A stretch of DNA of 64,000 bases from Pseudoalteromonas sp. T1lg75 (GTDB lineage Bacteria > Pseudomonadota > Gammaproteobacteria > Enterobacterales > Alteromonadaceae). The stretch lies in NCBI RefSeq assembly GCF_002964705.1, contig NZ_PQCD01000018.1:59178-123177 (forward strand). Reading direction: 5' to 3'. The notes under the pieces are model-generated. The model searched no databases and was not told the origin of the DNA. It worked only from the letters and a program-made list of their open reading frames with translations. The translations under genes were made by a program, and so were the position numbers. This document shows, one piece after another, positions 8,406-16,207 of the stretch. The first letter of the stretch is position 1; each line of letters opens with the position of its first letter.

Positions 8406-9338
8406 TTATAGCCCTTCATAGGCTGCCAGTTGCCCCCGCAAATAGTGCTCAACACCGCGGGCCAGGGCCGATAAATGGTAACCCCCTTCTAAAAACGACA
8501 CTATGCCCAGCACGCCATGAGCCTTGGCAAACTCGCCGATACGCTGACTGAACCAGGCGTAATCCTGCTCGACAAATTTGAGGGCCGCCATATCGTCTTC
8601 CAAGTGACCGTCGAAGCCGGCGGAGACAAAGATCAGTTGCGGGGCAAAATGAGTTAAGGCGGGTAGCCACTGACTTTCGACCAGGCGGCGCAAGTCATTG
8701 CCATCACTGGCCGGCGGCAGGGGCGACTGGATCAGATTTGACCGCTCTACCGGCTCGGGATTGGGATAGAGAGGGTTTTGGAACAAGGAGCACAGCAGTA
8801 CATTGCGCTCATCGGCAAAGATGTTTTGGGTGCCATCGCCATGGTGCACGTCTATATCTAAAATAGCGATGCGCTGTATCCCCTGTTGCTGCGCGTAACG
8901 CACGGCGATGGCCAGGTTGTTGTAAACGCAAAAACCGGCGCTGTGCTCTCGGCTGGCATGATGGCCGGGCGGACGAACCGCACAAAAGCCGGCATCGATA
9001 TGTCCTGCCAAAACCTCATCCACCGCCGTTAAGCCTGCCCCAACGGCCCGCTCTATGGCCTGCATGGACTCGGGACACAAGCGCGTATCGCCATCGAGGT
9101 CGGCATAACCAATATCCGGGATACATTGTTCTACCAGGGAAACCAACTGCTCCGAATGGACACTAAGAAAATCCTTACGCTCGGCCTTACGCGCCTGTAA
9201 TTGCGCTATTTCCAAGTCCAGGCCACTGGCGAGTAGGCGGTCTTGAATAACATCAAGGCGAGCGGGCGAGTCGGGATGATCGCTGCCCATTTGGTGGCGG
9301 CGACAGGCGGGATGAGTGATAACGGCGATACGGGACAT
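8406..9338 (-). CDS. Histone deacetylase family hydrolase
   Basis: A 310-residue protein of the arginase/deacetylase fold, close to bacterial HDAC-like and acetylpolyamine amidohydrolases. Visible hallmarks are RPPGHHAS with the His pair of the charge relay, GFCVYNN, the zinc-binding DIDVHHGDGTQ, the second Asp in SAGFDGHLEDD, and the C-terminal LEGGYHL with the usual Gly-Gly-Tyr. It should deacetylate a small or protein-bound acetyl-lysine or acetylpolyamine, and the substrate cannot be told from sequence. The ATG at 9338 gives an N-terminus typical of the family. It appears monocistronic. Confidence 0.9.
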   Translation of the reverse strand: MSRIAVITHPACRRHQMGSDHPDSPARLDVIQDRLLASGLDLEIAQLQARKAERKDFLSVHSEQLVSLVEQCIPDIGYADLDGDTRLCPESMQAIERAVGAGLTAVDEVLAGHIDAGFCAVRPPGHHASREHSAGFCVYNNLAIAVRYAQQQGIQRIAILDIDVHHGDGTQNIFADERNVLLCSLFQNPLYPNPEPVERSNLIQSPLPPASDGNDLRRLVESQWLPALTHFAPQLIFVSAGFDGHLEDDMAALKFVEQDYAWFSQRIGEFAKAHGVLGIVSFLEGGYHLSALARGVEHYLRGQLAAYEGL

Positions 9339-9375
9339 AGGCTGGCTACATTAAACACTTTAATCAACAGCTTAA

Positions 9376-9407
9376 CAAAGTCGCAGTGCCTTGACCCTGC
9401 GACTTTG
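9376..9407 (-). terminator. Possible terminator of the serine hydrolase gene
   Basis: An 11-pair perfect stem (CAAAGTCGCAG/CTGCGACTTTG) with a ten-base loop lies between the stop of the hydrolase and the start of the HDAC-like gene. On the minus strand it is followed only by a weak T tract, so termination strength is uncertain. Confidence 0.55.
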
Positions 9408-9411
9408 GTGT

Positions 9412-9444
9412 TAGCTCGCTAGTAGCTTGCGAGTAGCTCGCTAT
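9412..9444. repeat. Three 11-bp imperfect tandem repeats
   Basis: TAGCTCGCTAG, TAGCTTGCGAG and TAGCTCGCTAT follow each other directly, and a fourth partial unit begins at 9445. The array lies just after the stop codon of the minus-strand hydrolase. Confidence 0.7.
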
Positions 9445-9460
9445 TAGCTGTGTTCCATGA

Positions 9461-11017
9461 CTAGCGAGACAACTTTTTCGGGCGTAAATCCAGGTTACGG
9501 AAATCAAAGCTAAAATCGGTGACCTCAGTGGAGACGGCATGCATTTTGGCGCTGTGCACCTTGTTTTGCTCATCCAAAGTAAAGTGAATAAAGGCATCCG
9601 CTTCGAGCAGAGGTTCATCCCACTTAACAATAAAGCTGTTGCCGCTGTGATGCTGCAATTCACCCTTTAAGCGCTTGGTGTGAGTAAAATCGATACGCAG
9701 CTTGCCATCGAGTTGCTCGATCACCACATCACCATACCAGGCATCATGAAGAGTCCCGGTATAGTAGATAGGCGGTAAGGCGCTTTGGTAGTCCTCAACT
9801 AAGGCCGCCTTAGCATTGGCATAGGCCTGCTCCTTGCCTTTGAAGTGACGCTCGGCAAAACGCTCAACATAGTCTTTATCTTCAAGTTCCAGAGCTTGTT
9901 CAAAGATTTCCTCGGTCACCGCCGAGAGGGCCGCAAAAGCCTGCTGGTTTGACAGCACCACGACGCCTAGCTTTTTCTCCGGCAACAGGGAAACCTGCGA
10001 CACCATACCGAGAATGCCACCACCGTGACCGACGCGTTTATAACCGTGGTAATCGACAATAGACCAACCTAAGCCATAGCCGCTGAACTGTTGTCGTGTG
10101 GCCGCAAAGGCCGCCTTGCTCACGGGGCGATTAATATGTGGCTGCCACATTTGCTGTTGTTGCTTAGCGCTAAACAGGGTCTCGCCATTGGCCATGACCC
10201 CGGCGTTAAGCTGGGTATTCAACCACAGGCTCATTTCCTTAACGTTAGAAGCAATGGCACCGGCACCGCGAAAATCTTCCAGGTAATTGACAAAGAATGG
10301 GTGGAGCTTGCCATTTAAAGGAATATGGCCGGTGGCATAGTTGTCGTTATCGTCATCGATACGGGAAAAACCGGCGCGCGACTGTTTCATGCCCAGAGGC
10401 GTTAGCATCTTTTGCTCGATAAAGTCCTGCCAGGACATGCCGCTGACGCGCGCAACCACCTCACCGGCGGTGACAAACATCAGGTTGTTGTAGGCATAGG
10501 TGCTGCGAAAGCTGGACTGAGGTTTCAGGTGTTGTAGACCTGCAATGATGTCGTCCACCGATTTGTCCGTGTCCGGCCAGATCATCAGATCACCCTGCCC
10601 CAGTCCTAAACCACTGCGATGACTAAGCAAGTCGCGAATCGTCATCTCACGCGTGGCGTAGGCGTCATACAGGCGAAACTCGGGAAGATGGTCTATTACC
10701 TTGTCATCCCAGCTTAACTTACCCTGGTCCACCAGCATGGCCAAGGCCGCGCTGGTAAAAGCCTTGGTATTTGAGGCGATGCCAAACAGGGTCTCCGCGG
10801 TCACCGGCTCTTTGCTGTCGAGATGACGTACACCAAAACCCTTGGCATATACCAGCTCCCCCTCGGCAACCACGGCCACGGCCATGCCTGGCACATCAAA
10901 ACGAGCCATAGACTGCTCAATGGCGGCGGTAATTTTTTGTTCTTCGAGCTTGGCTTGCGCCGGGTTATTAAACCCCAGCAGCACGGCACTGCACAGCAGC
11001 AACGTTTTAAATTTCAT
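9461..11017 (-). CDS. Secreted serine hydrolase of the beta-lactamase/penicillin-binding fold
   Basis: A 518-residue protein with a cleavable signal peptide ending in NPAQA (about residue 22), so the enzyme acts in the periplasm or outside. The class C-type fold is shown by the nucleophile motif S-N-T-K in GIASNTKAFTS, a Tyr-x-Asn-like YAYNN, and HGGG in place of the KTG triad. The last 110 residues resemble the DUF3471 domain found in this family. Members hydrolyse esters or peptides rather than antibiotics, and the substrate is unknown. The ATG at 11017 has AAGGA about seven bases upstream. A hairpin follows the 3' end. Confidence 0.88.
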   Translation of the reverse strand: MKFKTLLLCSAVLLGFNNPAQAKLEEQKITAAIEQSMARFDVPGMAVAVVAEGELVYAKGFGVRHLDSKEPVTAETLFGIASNTKAFTSAALAMLVDQGKLSWDDKVIDHLPEFRLYDAYATREMTIRDLLSHRSGLGLGQGDLMIWPDTDKSVDDIIAGLQHLKPQSSFRSTYAYNNLMFVTAGEVVARVSGMSWQDFIEQKMLTPLGMKQSRAGFSRIDDDNDNYATGHIPLNGKLHPFFVNYLEDFRGAGAIASNVKEMSLWLNTQLNAGVMANGETLFSAKQQQQMWQPHINRPVSKAAFAATRQQFSGYGLGWSIVDYHGYKRVGHGGGILGMVSQVSLLPEKKLGVVVLSNQQAFAALSAVTEEIFEQALELEDKDYVERFAERHFKGKEQAYANAKAALVEDYQSALPPIYYTGTLHDAWYGDVVIEQLDGKLRIDFTHTKRLKGELQHHSGNSFIVKWDEPLLEADAFIHFTLDEQNKVHSAKMHAVSTEVTDFSFDFRNLDLRPKKLSR

Positions 11018-11075
11018 TATTATTCCTTGTTGAGTTACTTCTAAATCCTGATCTTTCAGCAGCGCCTATTGCGCC

Positions 11076-11588
11076 CTAACTGCCACCCTTCTCGACTTGG
11101 TCGGCGTGGATCTGCATTTCCCGCAGGTGCCGCTCGCGATTGAGATCCTCAATGCTGGCTTGGCGGCCAATCTCGGCAATGTAGTGCTGTGGCAGGCTGG
11201 CCTCTTGGGCACCACGATACACATGCTGTAAATACCAATCGAACGGCAAGGCCACCTGATCCAGGGTGTTGGCAATATAACAGTAGGCCCGAACCTGCTC
11301 TTGCTGATCGACTAAGGTCACCTCAATATGCTCAACGTCATAGCGTGGCCCCTCAATTTGATGCAGGAACTCCTGCTGCTCAACATCGAGTAACCACACC
11401 ACACCATACACGCTGGCGTCGCTATCGCGGTGAATGGTGTATTTCCCCGAGCCATCCAGGCTCAGCATATCAAAGCCCAGACGATAGCCTGGCAAGTGTG
11501 CCACTCCCACACGTTGTGCATCGGGCAAGCGCTCGCCAAGACGCTGTGCCGACATATTGGAACCGAAAGCAAAATAATATTGTGTCAT
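11076..11588 (-). CDS. Gamma-glutamylcyclotransferase-family protein
   Basis: A 170-residue protein with the family signature YFAFGSNMS at the N-terminus (substrate-binding YGSN-type loop). The expected catalytic Glu lies in HQIEGPRYDV near residue 80. The family releases 5-oxoproline from gamma-glutamyl compounds, and several members act on gamma-glutamylamines. It is the third gene of a coupled operon: its ATG overlaps the stop of the LysE-type exporter by four bases. That pairing suggests amino-acid or peptide handling, but the substrate is not shown by sequence. Confidence 0.85.
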   Translation of the reverse strand: MTQYYFAFGSNMSAQRLGERLPDAQRVGVAHLPGYRLGFDMLSLDGSGKYTIHRDSDASVYGVVWLLDVEQQEFLHQIEGPRYDVEHIEVTLVDQQEQVRAYCYIANTLDQVALPFDWYLQHVYRGAQEASLPQHYIAEIGRQASIEDLNRERHLREMQIHADQVEKGGS

Positions 11589-12211
11589 AACAACACCACC
11601 TGAATCGCTAATACTATTAATACCACGCCGATAGCGCGGTCAAACCAGAACCCCTTGGCATTAAAAAAGCCGCGAACCTGCTGCTTAGAAAGCAACAGCG
11701 ACAACAGAGAAAACCAGGCCCAGGTTGCCAAGGCCATATACAGACCATAGCCTAATTGCACCATTTTTGGCGTTTGTACCGATACTACTAGGGTAAAGAG
11801 CGAGAGAAAAAACAAGGTCGCCTTGGGGTTCAGGGCATTGGTTAAAAAGCCGCGTCTAAAGGCCACCAGCAAGTTCTGATGCAGCTGCGGTTGCGGCTGA
11901 GCCTGCTCAGACTCCCCCGTCGCTGGCTTGCTTCGTAGTGCCTGCACGCCTAAATAACCAAGGTAGAGAGCGGCCAGATATTTCAGCACCATAAACAAGG
12001 TCGGTGCCTGAGAGATCAACAAGGCAACACCGAGCAAACAATAAAAGATATGCACCAGAATCCCGGCGCCCACCCCGGCACTGGTAGCCAAACCGTTAGC
12101 GCGACCATAACTGACACTGTGTTTGAGTACCACGGCAAAGTCTGGGCCAGGGCTGGCAACGGCAAAAAAGTGGGCAATGGCGATGGCGGCGAACTCGGGC
12201 CAATAACTCAT
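11585..12211 (-). CDS. LysE/RhtB-family amino acid exporter
   Basis: A 208-residue membrane protein with about six hydrophobic segments. The N-terminal signature FFAVASPGPDFAVVLKHSVSY contains the conserved Pro-Gly-Pro-Asp of the LysE/RhtB family, and GFLTNALNPKATLFFLSLF is the second family block. Members export amino acids such as homoserine, threonine or lysine across the inner membrane. It overlaps both neighbours by four bases (ATGA type), so expression is translationally coupled. The exported compound cannot be told from sequence. Confidence 0.92.
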   Translation of the reverse strand: MSYWPEFAAIAIAHFFAVASPGPDFAVVLKHSVSYGRANGLATSAGVGAGILVHIFYCLLGVALLISQAPTLFMVLKYLAALYLGYLGVQALRSKPATGESEQAQPQPQLHQNLLVAFRRGFLTNALNPKATLFFLSLFTLVVSVQTPKMVQLGYGLYMALATWAWFSLLSLLLSKQQVRGFFNAKGFWFDRAIGVVLIVLAIQVVLL

Positions 12212-12993
12212 GCCTGCTCCTTAGTGAGCAGAGATAGCAACAAGGGATCGGGGCTGGTTTGTGCCAGCGCCTGCAATGTTTTTGTCGCCTTCTTAAAATA
12301 GCTACGCAGGTGTCCTTTTAGATGCGCTGCCCCCTTGTCGATGCCCTTAATATGACAAAACAGCGCCAACAGAAACACCTGTTGCTGCTCGGACAGCTCA
12401 CTGGAGCGATTCGCGTAGGGGTTATAACACTTGCCGCACCCACCGCGGAATTGATACACGGTGTTACTCAGCATAACCCCAAAGCCAAAGAAGCTGGCCA
12501 GCACTTCGGTGGCGGCATCCACATATTGCTCACCGCCGGGTGGCAAGTGACCGCCTTGATAAATCATGACCCGCGCCATCCCTTGTGCAAAGCTGGCGAT
12601 CAGATCCTGTGGCTGATTGATCTGTTGCGGGTTATAGGACAGCTGCACCTGGCCATCGTCACTGACTAATTGAGCCTGTGGGCCGCGTAAACAATTCGCA
12701 AACTCCATACGCGGGAAGCGCTGCGGCTGACTGAGTTCGGGAGCGACCAATACCAGAGGCCACTTTTCAAGACCAGCGTACTGTTTTACCTGGGTAAAAA
12801 CCTGCTCCGCCATTTGCGCCACACTGTGACTCTGACCGGCGAAAAACGCATTGGTGGGCAGCACCAATTGCGTGTGCTGGCGAAAATAATCACCATCGAA
12901 ATGCTCATAGGCCCATAAAAAGGTATCCAAGAGCCATTGCTGCTCTTGCTCTTGAAGTAACGGCGAAGGTTTTAACCAGCTCAACATAGTCAT
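12208..12993 (-). CDS. Conserved-looking protein of unknown function
   Basis: I do not recognise this 261-residue protein. It has no signal peptide. Visible features are a hydrophobic stretch ASFFGFGVMLSNTVYQF, directly followed by RGGCGKCYNPYANR with a Cys-x-x-Cys pair, and a basic C-terminal region with HLKGHLRSYFKKATKTL. The middle (SFAQGMARVM) recalls the place of an HExxH helix in MtfA-like peptidases, but the motif is absent. The ATG at 12993 starts the operon whose next two genes (LysE-type exporter, cyclotransferase-like) overlap each other by four bases. Function should not be assigned. Confidence 0.7.
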   Translation of the reverse strand: MTMLSWLKPSPLLQEQEQQWLLDTFLWAYEHFDGDYFRQHTQLVLPTNAFFAGQSHSVAQMAEQVFTQVKQYAGLEKWPLVLVAPELSQPQRFPRMEFANCLRGPQAQLVSDDGQVQLSYNPQQINQPQDLIASFAQGMARVMIYQGGHLPPGGEQYVDAATEVLASFFGFGVMLSNTVYQFRGGCGKCYNPYANRSSELSEQQQVFLLALFCHIKGIDKGAAHLKGHLRSYFKKATKTLQALAQTSPDPLLLSLLTKEQA

Positions 12994-13198
12994 TTTAATT
13001 GCAACTTAAGTTCTTACCTGCAAGCATACCAACTCAGTTAAAAAATAACAGCCGGGTGCGATAACACACGCTCGGTGAACAAGGCGCCAAGGCTTCGCTC
13101 TATGGGCTTTGCTGAGAGAAACTGGCATTTTTATAAAAATGTGCTAAACCAGTTTAGTACTCACTGGCGCTACTTATGTAATGTTAACGAGTTTTACC

Positions 13199-13528
13199 AT
13201 GCCCCATATCATCATAGAACATTCCGAAGACCTGCCGGTGTTACCACAAGTATTAGTGGACAAGGTGCACCAGGCCACCTATGCCAGCGGCCTATTCGAA
13301 CTCGCGACCATCAAAACCCGCGCCATTGCCTACCAACATTATGAATTGGGCGATGGTAAGGATGGCTTTATCCATATATGTGCCTACATTATGGCCGGGC
13401 GCACTCGGGAGCAAAAGCAGCAACTCAGTAGTCAATTACTGGAATGTTTGCGCACCTACTGCCGCCGTTCAGATTGTTTAAGCGTGGATGTGCGTGATTT
13501 AGATCCAGAGATCTATATGAAGTGCTAA
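13199..13528 (+). CDS. 5-carboxymethyl-2-hydroxymuconate isomerase-like tautomerase
   Basis: A 109-residue protein matching the HpaF/CHMI family: MPHIIIEHS at the start, GFIHICAYIMAGRT in the middle and a C-terminal DVRDLDPEIYMK. The start at 13199 puts Pro at position 2, the catalytic N-terminal proline once Met is removed. An upstream start at 13181 would bury it, so 13199 is preferred. The classical role is isomerisation in homoprotocatechuate breakdown, but no other genes of that route are here. The 3' end overlaps the convergent amidohydrolase gene by four bases. Confidence 0.87.
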   Translation: MPHIIIEHSEDLPVLPQVLVDKVHQATYASGLFELATIKTRAIAYQHYELGDGKDGFIHICAYIMAGRTREQKQQLSSQLLECLRTYCRRSDCLSVDVRDLDPEIYMKC

Positions 13529-14448
13529 GCGCCGGGAATCTGTGTCTCGGTGCTGTAAAGTCGCTGCGCATTAGCACAGGCCAACGCACTAAAATGAGGT
13601 AACTCCATGGCTTGGTAACCCTGCCACAGCTCTTCGTAGCTCGTATTGAATAAACAGAGGGGGAAATTGCTGGCGAGCATGACACGCCGGTATCCCAATT
13701 GTGATATGGCCGTGCGAATCACCTTTTGCTGCCAGTTTACATCACCATCCGGGTAAGTAATTTCCCAGCCGCAACATTTAAGATAGATATTGTCGCATGC
13801 GGCACACAGGATTAGGCCTGCCACCCAGGCATCCCAGGTGTCTGGTGTCACCAAGCCGGCATGATTGATCACTATATTCAGCCTTGGGTTGGCCTTGGCA
13901 TGGGCCACCACAGCCGCCGCTAGCTCGGGCTCGCACAGGCTGAACTGGGCCTCAAAAAGTAAGCCTTGCGTGGCAAGGTGAGCGAGGTTTTGGCCAACAT
14001 TTGGGCTTAACAGCCGTTTACCCTCGGACTCTTCGGTGATATCACGAATGCCGCGCAATAAGGGGAATTTTAACAGCTCCAAAGAAACGGCAAATTGCTC
14101 AGGTGCTTGGTCTATGGCCGCATAACTGATTGCCGGCCCCTGGAAGTCTTGCTCTTGCAACCAACTTAACTCCCTGCCGGGATGCTGGTTATCGAAGCCA
14201 GCCTCAATATGGGCCACGCCCTTGAGTACCCAGCCATCACCGAGTATCAAGTCAGCCCTAGAGAAGTCACGCTGGATACAGCGCTTTTGTGGCCAAAACG
14301 GCGGTCCCTGTTGTTTAAGCCAATAATAATCCCCGCGGGCATAAGCAAAAAAATGCACATGGGGATCAAACACAGGCAGTGCCAAGGGCTGTGCCGAAGG
14401 CGTTGCCGCTAGGGAAGCCACGGCCTCATTACTGCGCCGTATAGCCAC
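13525..14448 (-). CDS. Amidohydrolase-family lactonase-like protein
   Basis: A TIM-barrel hydrolase of the amidohydrolase-2 type (COG3618-like), 307 residues from a GTG at 14448. The metal motif is DPHVHFF near the N-terminus. Later blocks are FPLLRGIRDI, the His of VINHAG and LASNFPLCLF at the C-terminus. Relatives hydrolyse sugar lactones (for example L-fuconolactone) or pyrone dicarboxylate. The start is uncertain: no ATG exists near the 5' end and GTG codons at 14448 and 14421 are both possible. It follows the SDR gene with an overlap of 20 bases if the first is used, so the two are surely co-transcribed. Confidence 0.8.
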   Translation of the reverse strand: MAIRRSNEAVASLAATPSAQPLALPVFDPHVHFFAYARGDYYWLKQQGPPFWPQKRCIQRDFSRADLILGDGWVLKGVAHIEAGFDNQHPGRELSWLQEQDFQGPAISYAAIDQAPEQFAVSLELLKFPLLRGIRDITEESEGKRLLSPNVGQNLAHLATQGLLFEAQFSLCEPELAAAVVAHAKANPRLNIVINHAGLVTPDTWDAWVAGLILCAACDNIYLKCCGWEITYPDGDVNWQQKVIRTAISQLGYRRVMLASNFPLCLFNTSYEELWQGYQAMELPHFSALACANAQRLYSTETQIPGA

Positions 14449-15163
14449 CGTCGATCACTTGCAGCGAACCTGTAATAAAGCTGGCGTCCTCACTGACCAA
14501 AAACGCCACCAGATTGGCCACATCTTCCGGCTGTCCTAAACGGCCAAGGGGTTGCAAAGCCGACTCTTCGGCCACCACAGCATCCTTATCGGCACCGGTA
14601 TTGGCACAGTAGTTATCGATTGCACTGTGGAATAATGGCGTTTCTATGGTACCCGGACACACGGCATTAGCACGAATGCCAAATTCGGCGTAATCCAGTG
14701 CCGTGGTTTTCGCCATGGAAGCGAGTGCCGCTTTCGACAGGTTATAGGCGAAGGAGTTGCGTTTACCCACCAAGGCCTGATCGGAAGAAATATATACGAT
14801 AGCCCCGCGCTGGGCGTCACGCATCAGCGGTAACACGGATTGCGTAGCGGCAAAGGCACCTTTAATATTCAGGGCAATCACCTCATCGAGCATGGCCTCT
14901 GAGGTTTGTTCTATGTTGGCACTGCGATGGATACCGGCGTTGCAGACCAAGACATCTACCCGCTCTTCGCGCTCACAGATATCCGCAATCACCCGCTGTA
15001 CACTGGCCACATCGCGAACGTCACAGTGGCGATACTCGCCCTGATCGGACGTAACAATATCCAGGTTGTAAACTCGATATCCTTGGTTTACCAGCTTTTC
15101 TACAATGGCCAGACCAATTCCCTTGCTGCCACCCGTTACAATAGCGACTTCACTCATATTCAT
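14429..15163 (-). CDS. Short-chain dehydrogenase, probable sugar dehydrogenase
   Basis: A classical SDR of 244 residues: TGGSKGIG nucleotide loop, NAGIH, the catalytic Ser in ISSDQA, Tyr and Lys in YNLSKAAL, and a C-terminal TGSLQVIDGGY. An NAD(P)-dependent oxidoreductase is certain. A role as aldose dehydrogenase making a lactone is inferred from the downstream lactonase-like gene. The ATG at 15163 is preceded by AAGG. It is divergent from the thioesterase gene. Confidence 0.85.
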   Translation of the reverse strand: MNMSEVAIVTGGSKGIGLAIVEKLVNQGYRVYNLDIVTSDQGEYRHCDVRDVASVQRVIADICEREERVDVLVCNAGIHRSANIEQTSEAMLDEVIALNIKGAFAATQSVLPLMRDAQRGAIVYISSDQALVGKRNSFAYNLSKAALASMAKTTALDYAEFGIRANAVCPGTIETPLFHSAIDNYCANTGADKDAVVAEESALQPLGRLGQPEDVANLVAFLVSEDASFITGSLQVIDGGYTAQ

Positions 15164-15231
15164 TTACGCCTTGATGTACATATCAGCTAATACTAGCATC
15201 AGCGCTAAATAAAAATATAGGATTAAAAATA

Positions 15232-15624
15232 ATGACTTTTCGTCTTGATATGAAAGTGCGTGACTACGAATGCGATTTGCAAGGGATAGTTAATAACAGC
15301 GTGTACTTCAACTACTTAGAACACGCCCGCCATGAGTACCTGCTAGCACAGGATGTAGACTTTGTGGCCCTGGCCAAAGAGGGCATTAACCTGGTGGTGG
15401 TACGCAGCGAAATGGATTACAAGGCCTCACTGGTGCCGGGCGATGAGTTCTATGTCAGCGTCGAGATGGTGCGCGAAAGCCGCCTCAAGTTTGCCTTCAT
15501 CCAAAACGTGCATCGAAGCCGTGATGACAAACTGGCGTTAAAGGCCAAGGTTATCGGCACCTCGGTTAACGCCGATGGGCGCCCCTTCTTGCCCGAGCAA
15601 TTAGAGCGTTTATTTACGGCTTAG
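15232..15624 (+). CDS. 4-hydroxybenzoyl-CoA thioesterase family protein
   Basis: A 130-residue hot-dog fold protein. The active-site region DLQGIVNNSVYFNYLEHAR follows the YbgC/FadM pattern with the conserved Asp, Tyr and Glu. Such enzymes hydrolyse acyl-CoA thioesters in the cytoplasm. It is divergent from the SDR gene and ends three bases before the convergent META lipoprotein gene. The specific acyl substrate cannot be predicted. Confidence 0.88.
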   Translation: MTFRLDMKVRDYECDLQGIVNNSVYFNYLEHARHEYLLAQDVDFVALAKEGINLVVVRSEMDYKASLVPGDEFYVSVEMVRESRLKFAFIQNVHRSRDDKLALKAKVIGTSVNADGRPFLPEQLERLFTA

Positions 15625-15627
15625 GGC

Positions 15628-16041
15628 TTACTGGTTAGGCGCAGCGCCAAGAATAAAAGTAAGTGTATGAGTCCCTGTTAAGGTCAGGGTCTCATTTTCC
15701 ATTTGCAGCAAAGGCGACGATTTTAAGGTACTCAGTAAAGCTTGCTCGTTACTCTGAGCCTCTCCCTCACAGACCCGATAGGTCATTCCCAAACCACTCA
15801 CCTGCAGTCTTTGCTCTTCCACCGCGGTGCTGGCGAAAAAATCATTGCAACCAGTGTGGCCATTTAACTGCAGCGCATCGATAAAGCCAACATAGGTGTT
15901 ATCGGTGGCAACCGCTTGACCATCTATGCTGGTTAAATACCAATGTTGAAATTTCAGGGCATCGGCCGTGTGCTGGTCGTTTGCGGCACACGCCGTCAAT
16001 CCACTTAGTAACGCCGCCGCTAATATTAAATTTTTTCTCAC
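15628..16041 (-). CDS. META-domain lipoprotein (HslJ-like)
   Basis: A 137-residue lipoprotein from a GTG at 16041. The signal peptide ends in the lipobox LTAC, and the GTG has AAGG eight bases upstream. A longer start at 16167 would place an unlikely sequence before the signal and was rejected. The mature part has the META domain: WYLTSIDGQ, LNGHTGCNDFF and LQVSGLGMTYRVCEG with two conserved Cys. HslJ-type proteins are envelope proteins linked to stress, and the biochemical role is unknown. Confidence 0.82.
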   Translation of the reverse strand: MRKNLILAAALLSGLTACAANDQHTADALKFQHWYLTSIDGQAVATDNTYVGFIDALQLNGHTGCNDFFASTAVEEQRLQVSGLGMTYRVCEGEAQSNEQALLSTLKSSPLLQMENETLTLTGTHTLTFILGAAPNQ

Positions 16042-16207
16042 CTTTGCGACCTTAGACTCGCAGCTACTTATAAGTTCCAATGCTAAAGCAAAGACCGCCA
16101 ATTTGCACCGCAAAGACCGCAAGAAAGTGCTAGAAACCATAACTTTTAACTTCCTTTTTACACCCACATACGCTTTAGTATAGAGTTAGTAACAGAGCAC
16201 CTAAAAA

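Noticed and set aside
9364..9663. 99-codon minus-strand frame
   Set aside because: It overlaps the end of the serine hydrolase in another frame and the hairpin behind it, and shows no domain.
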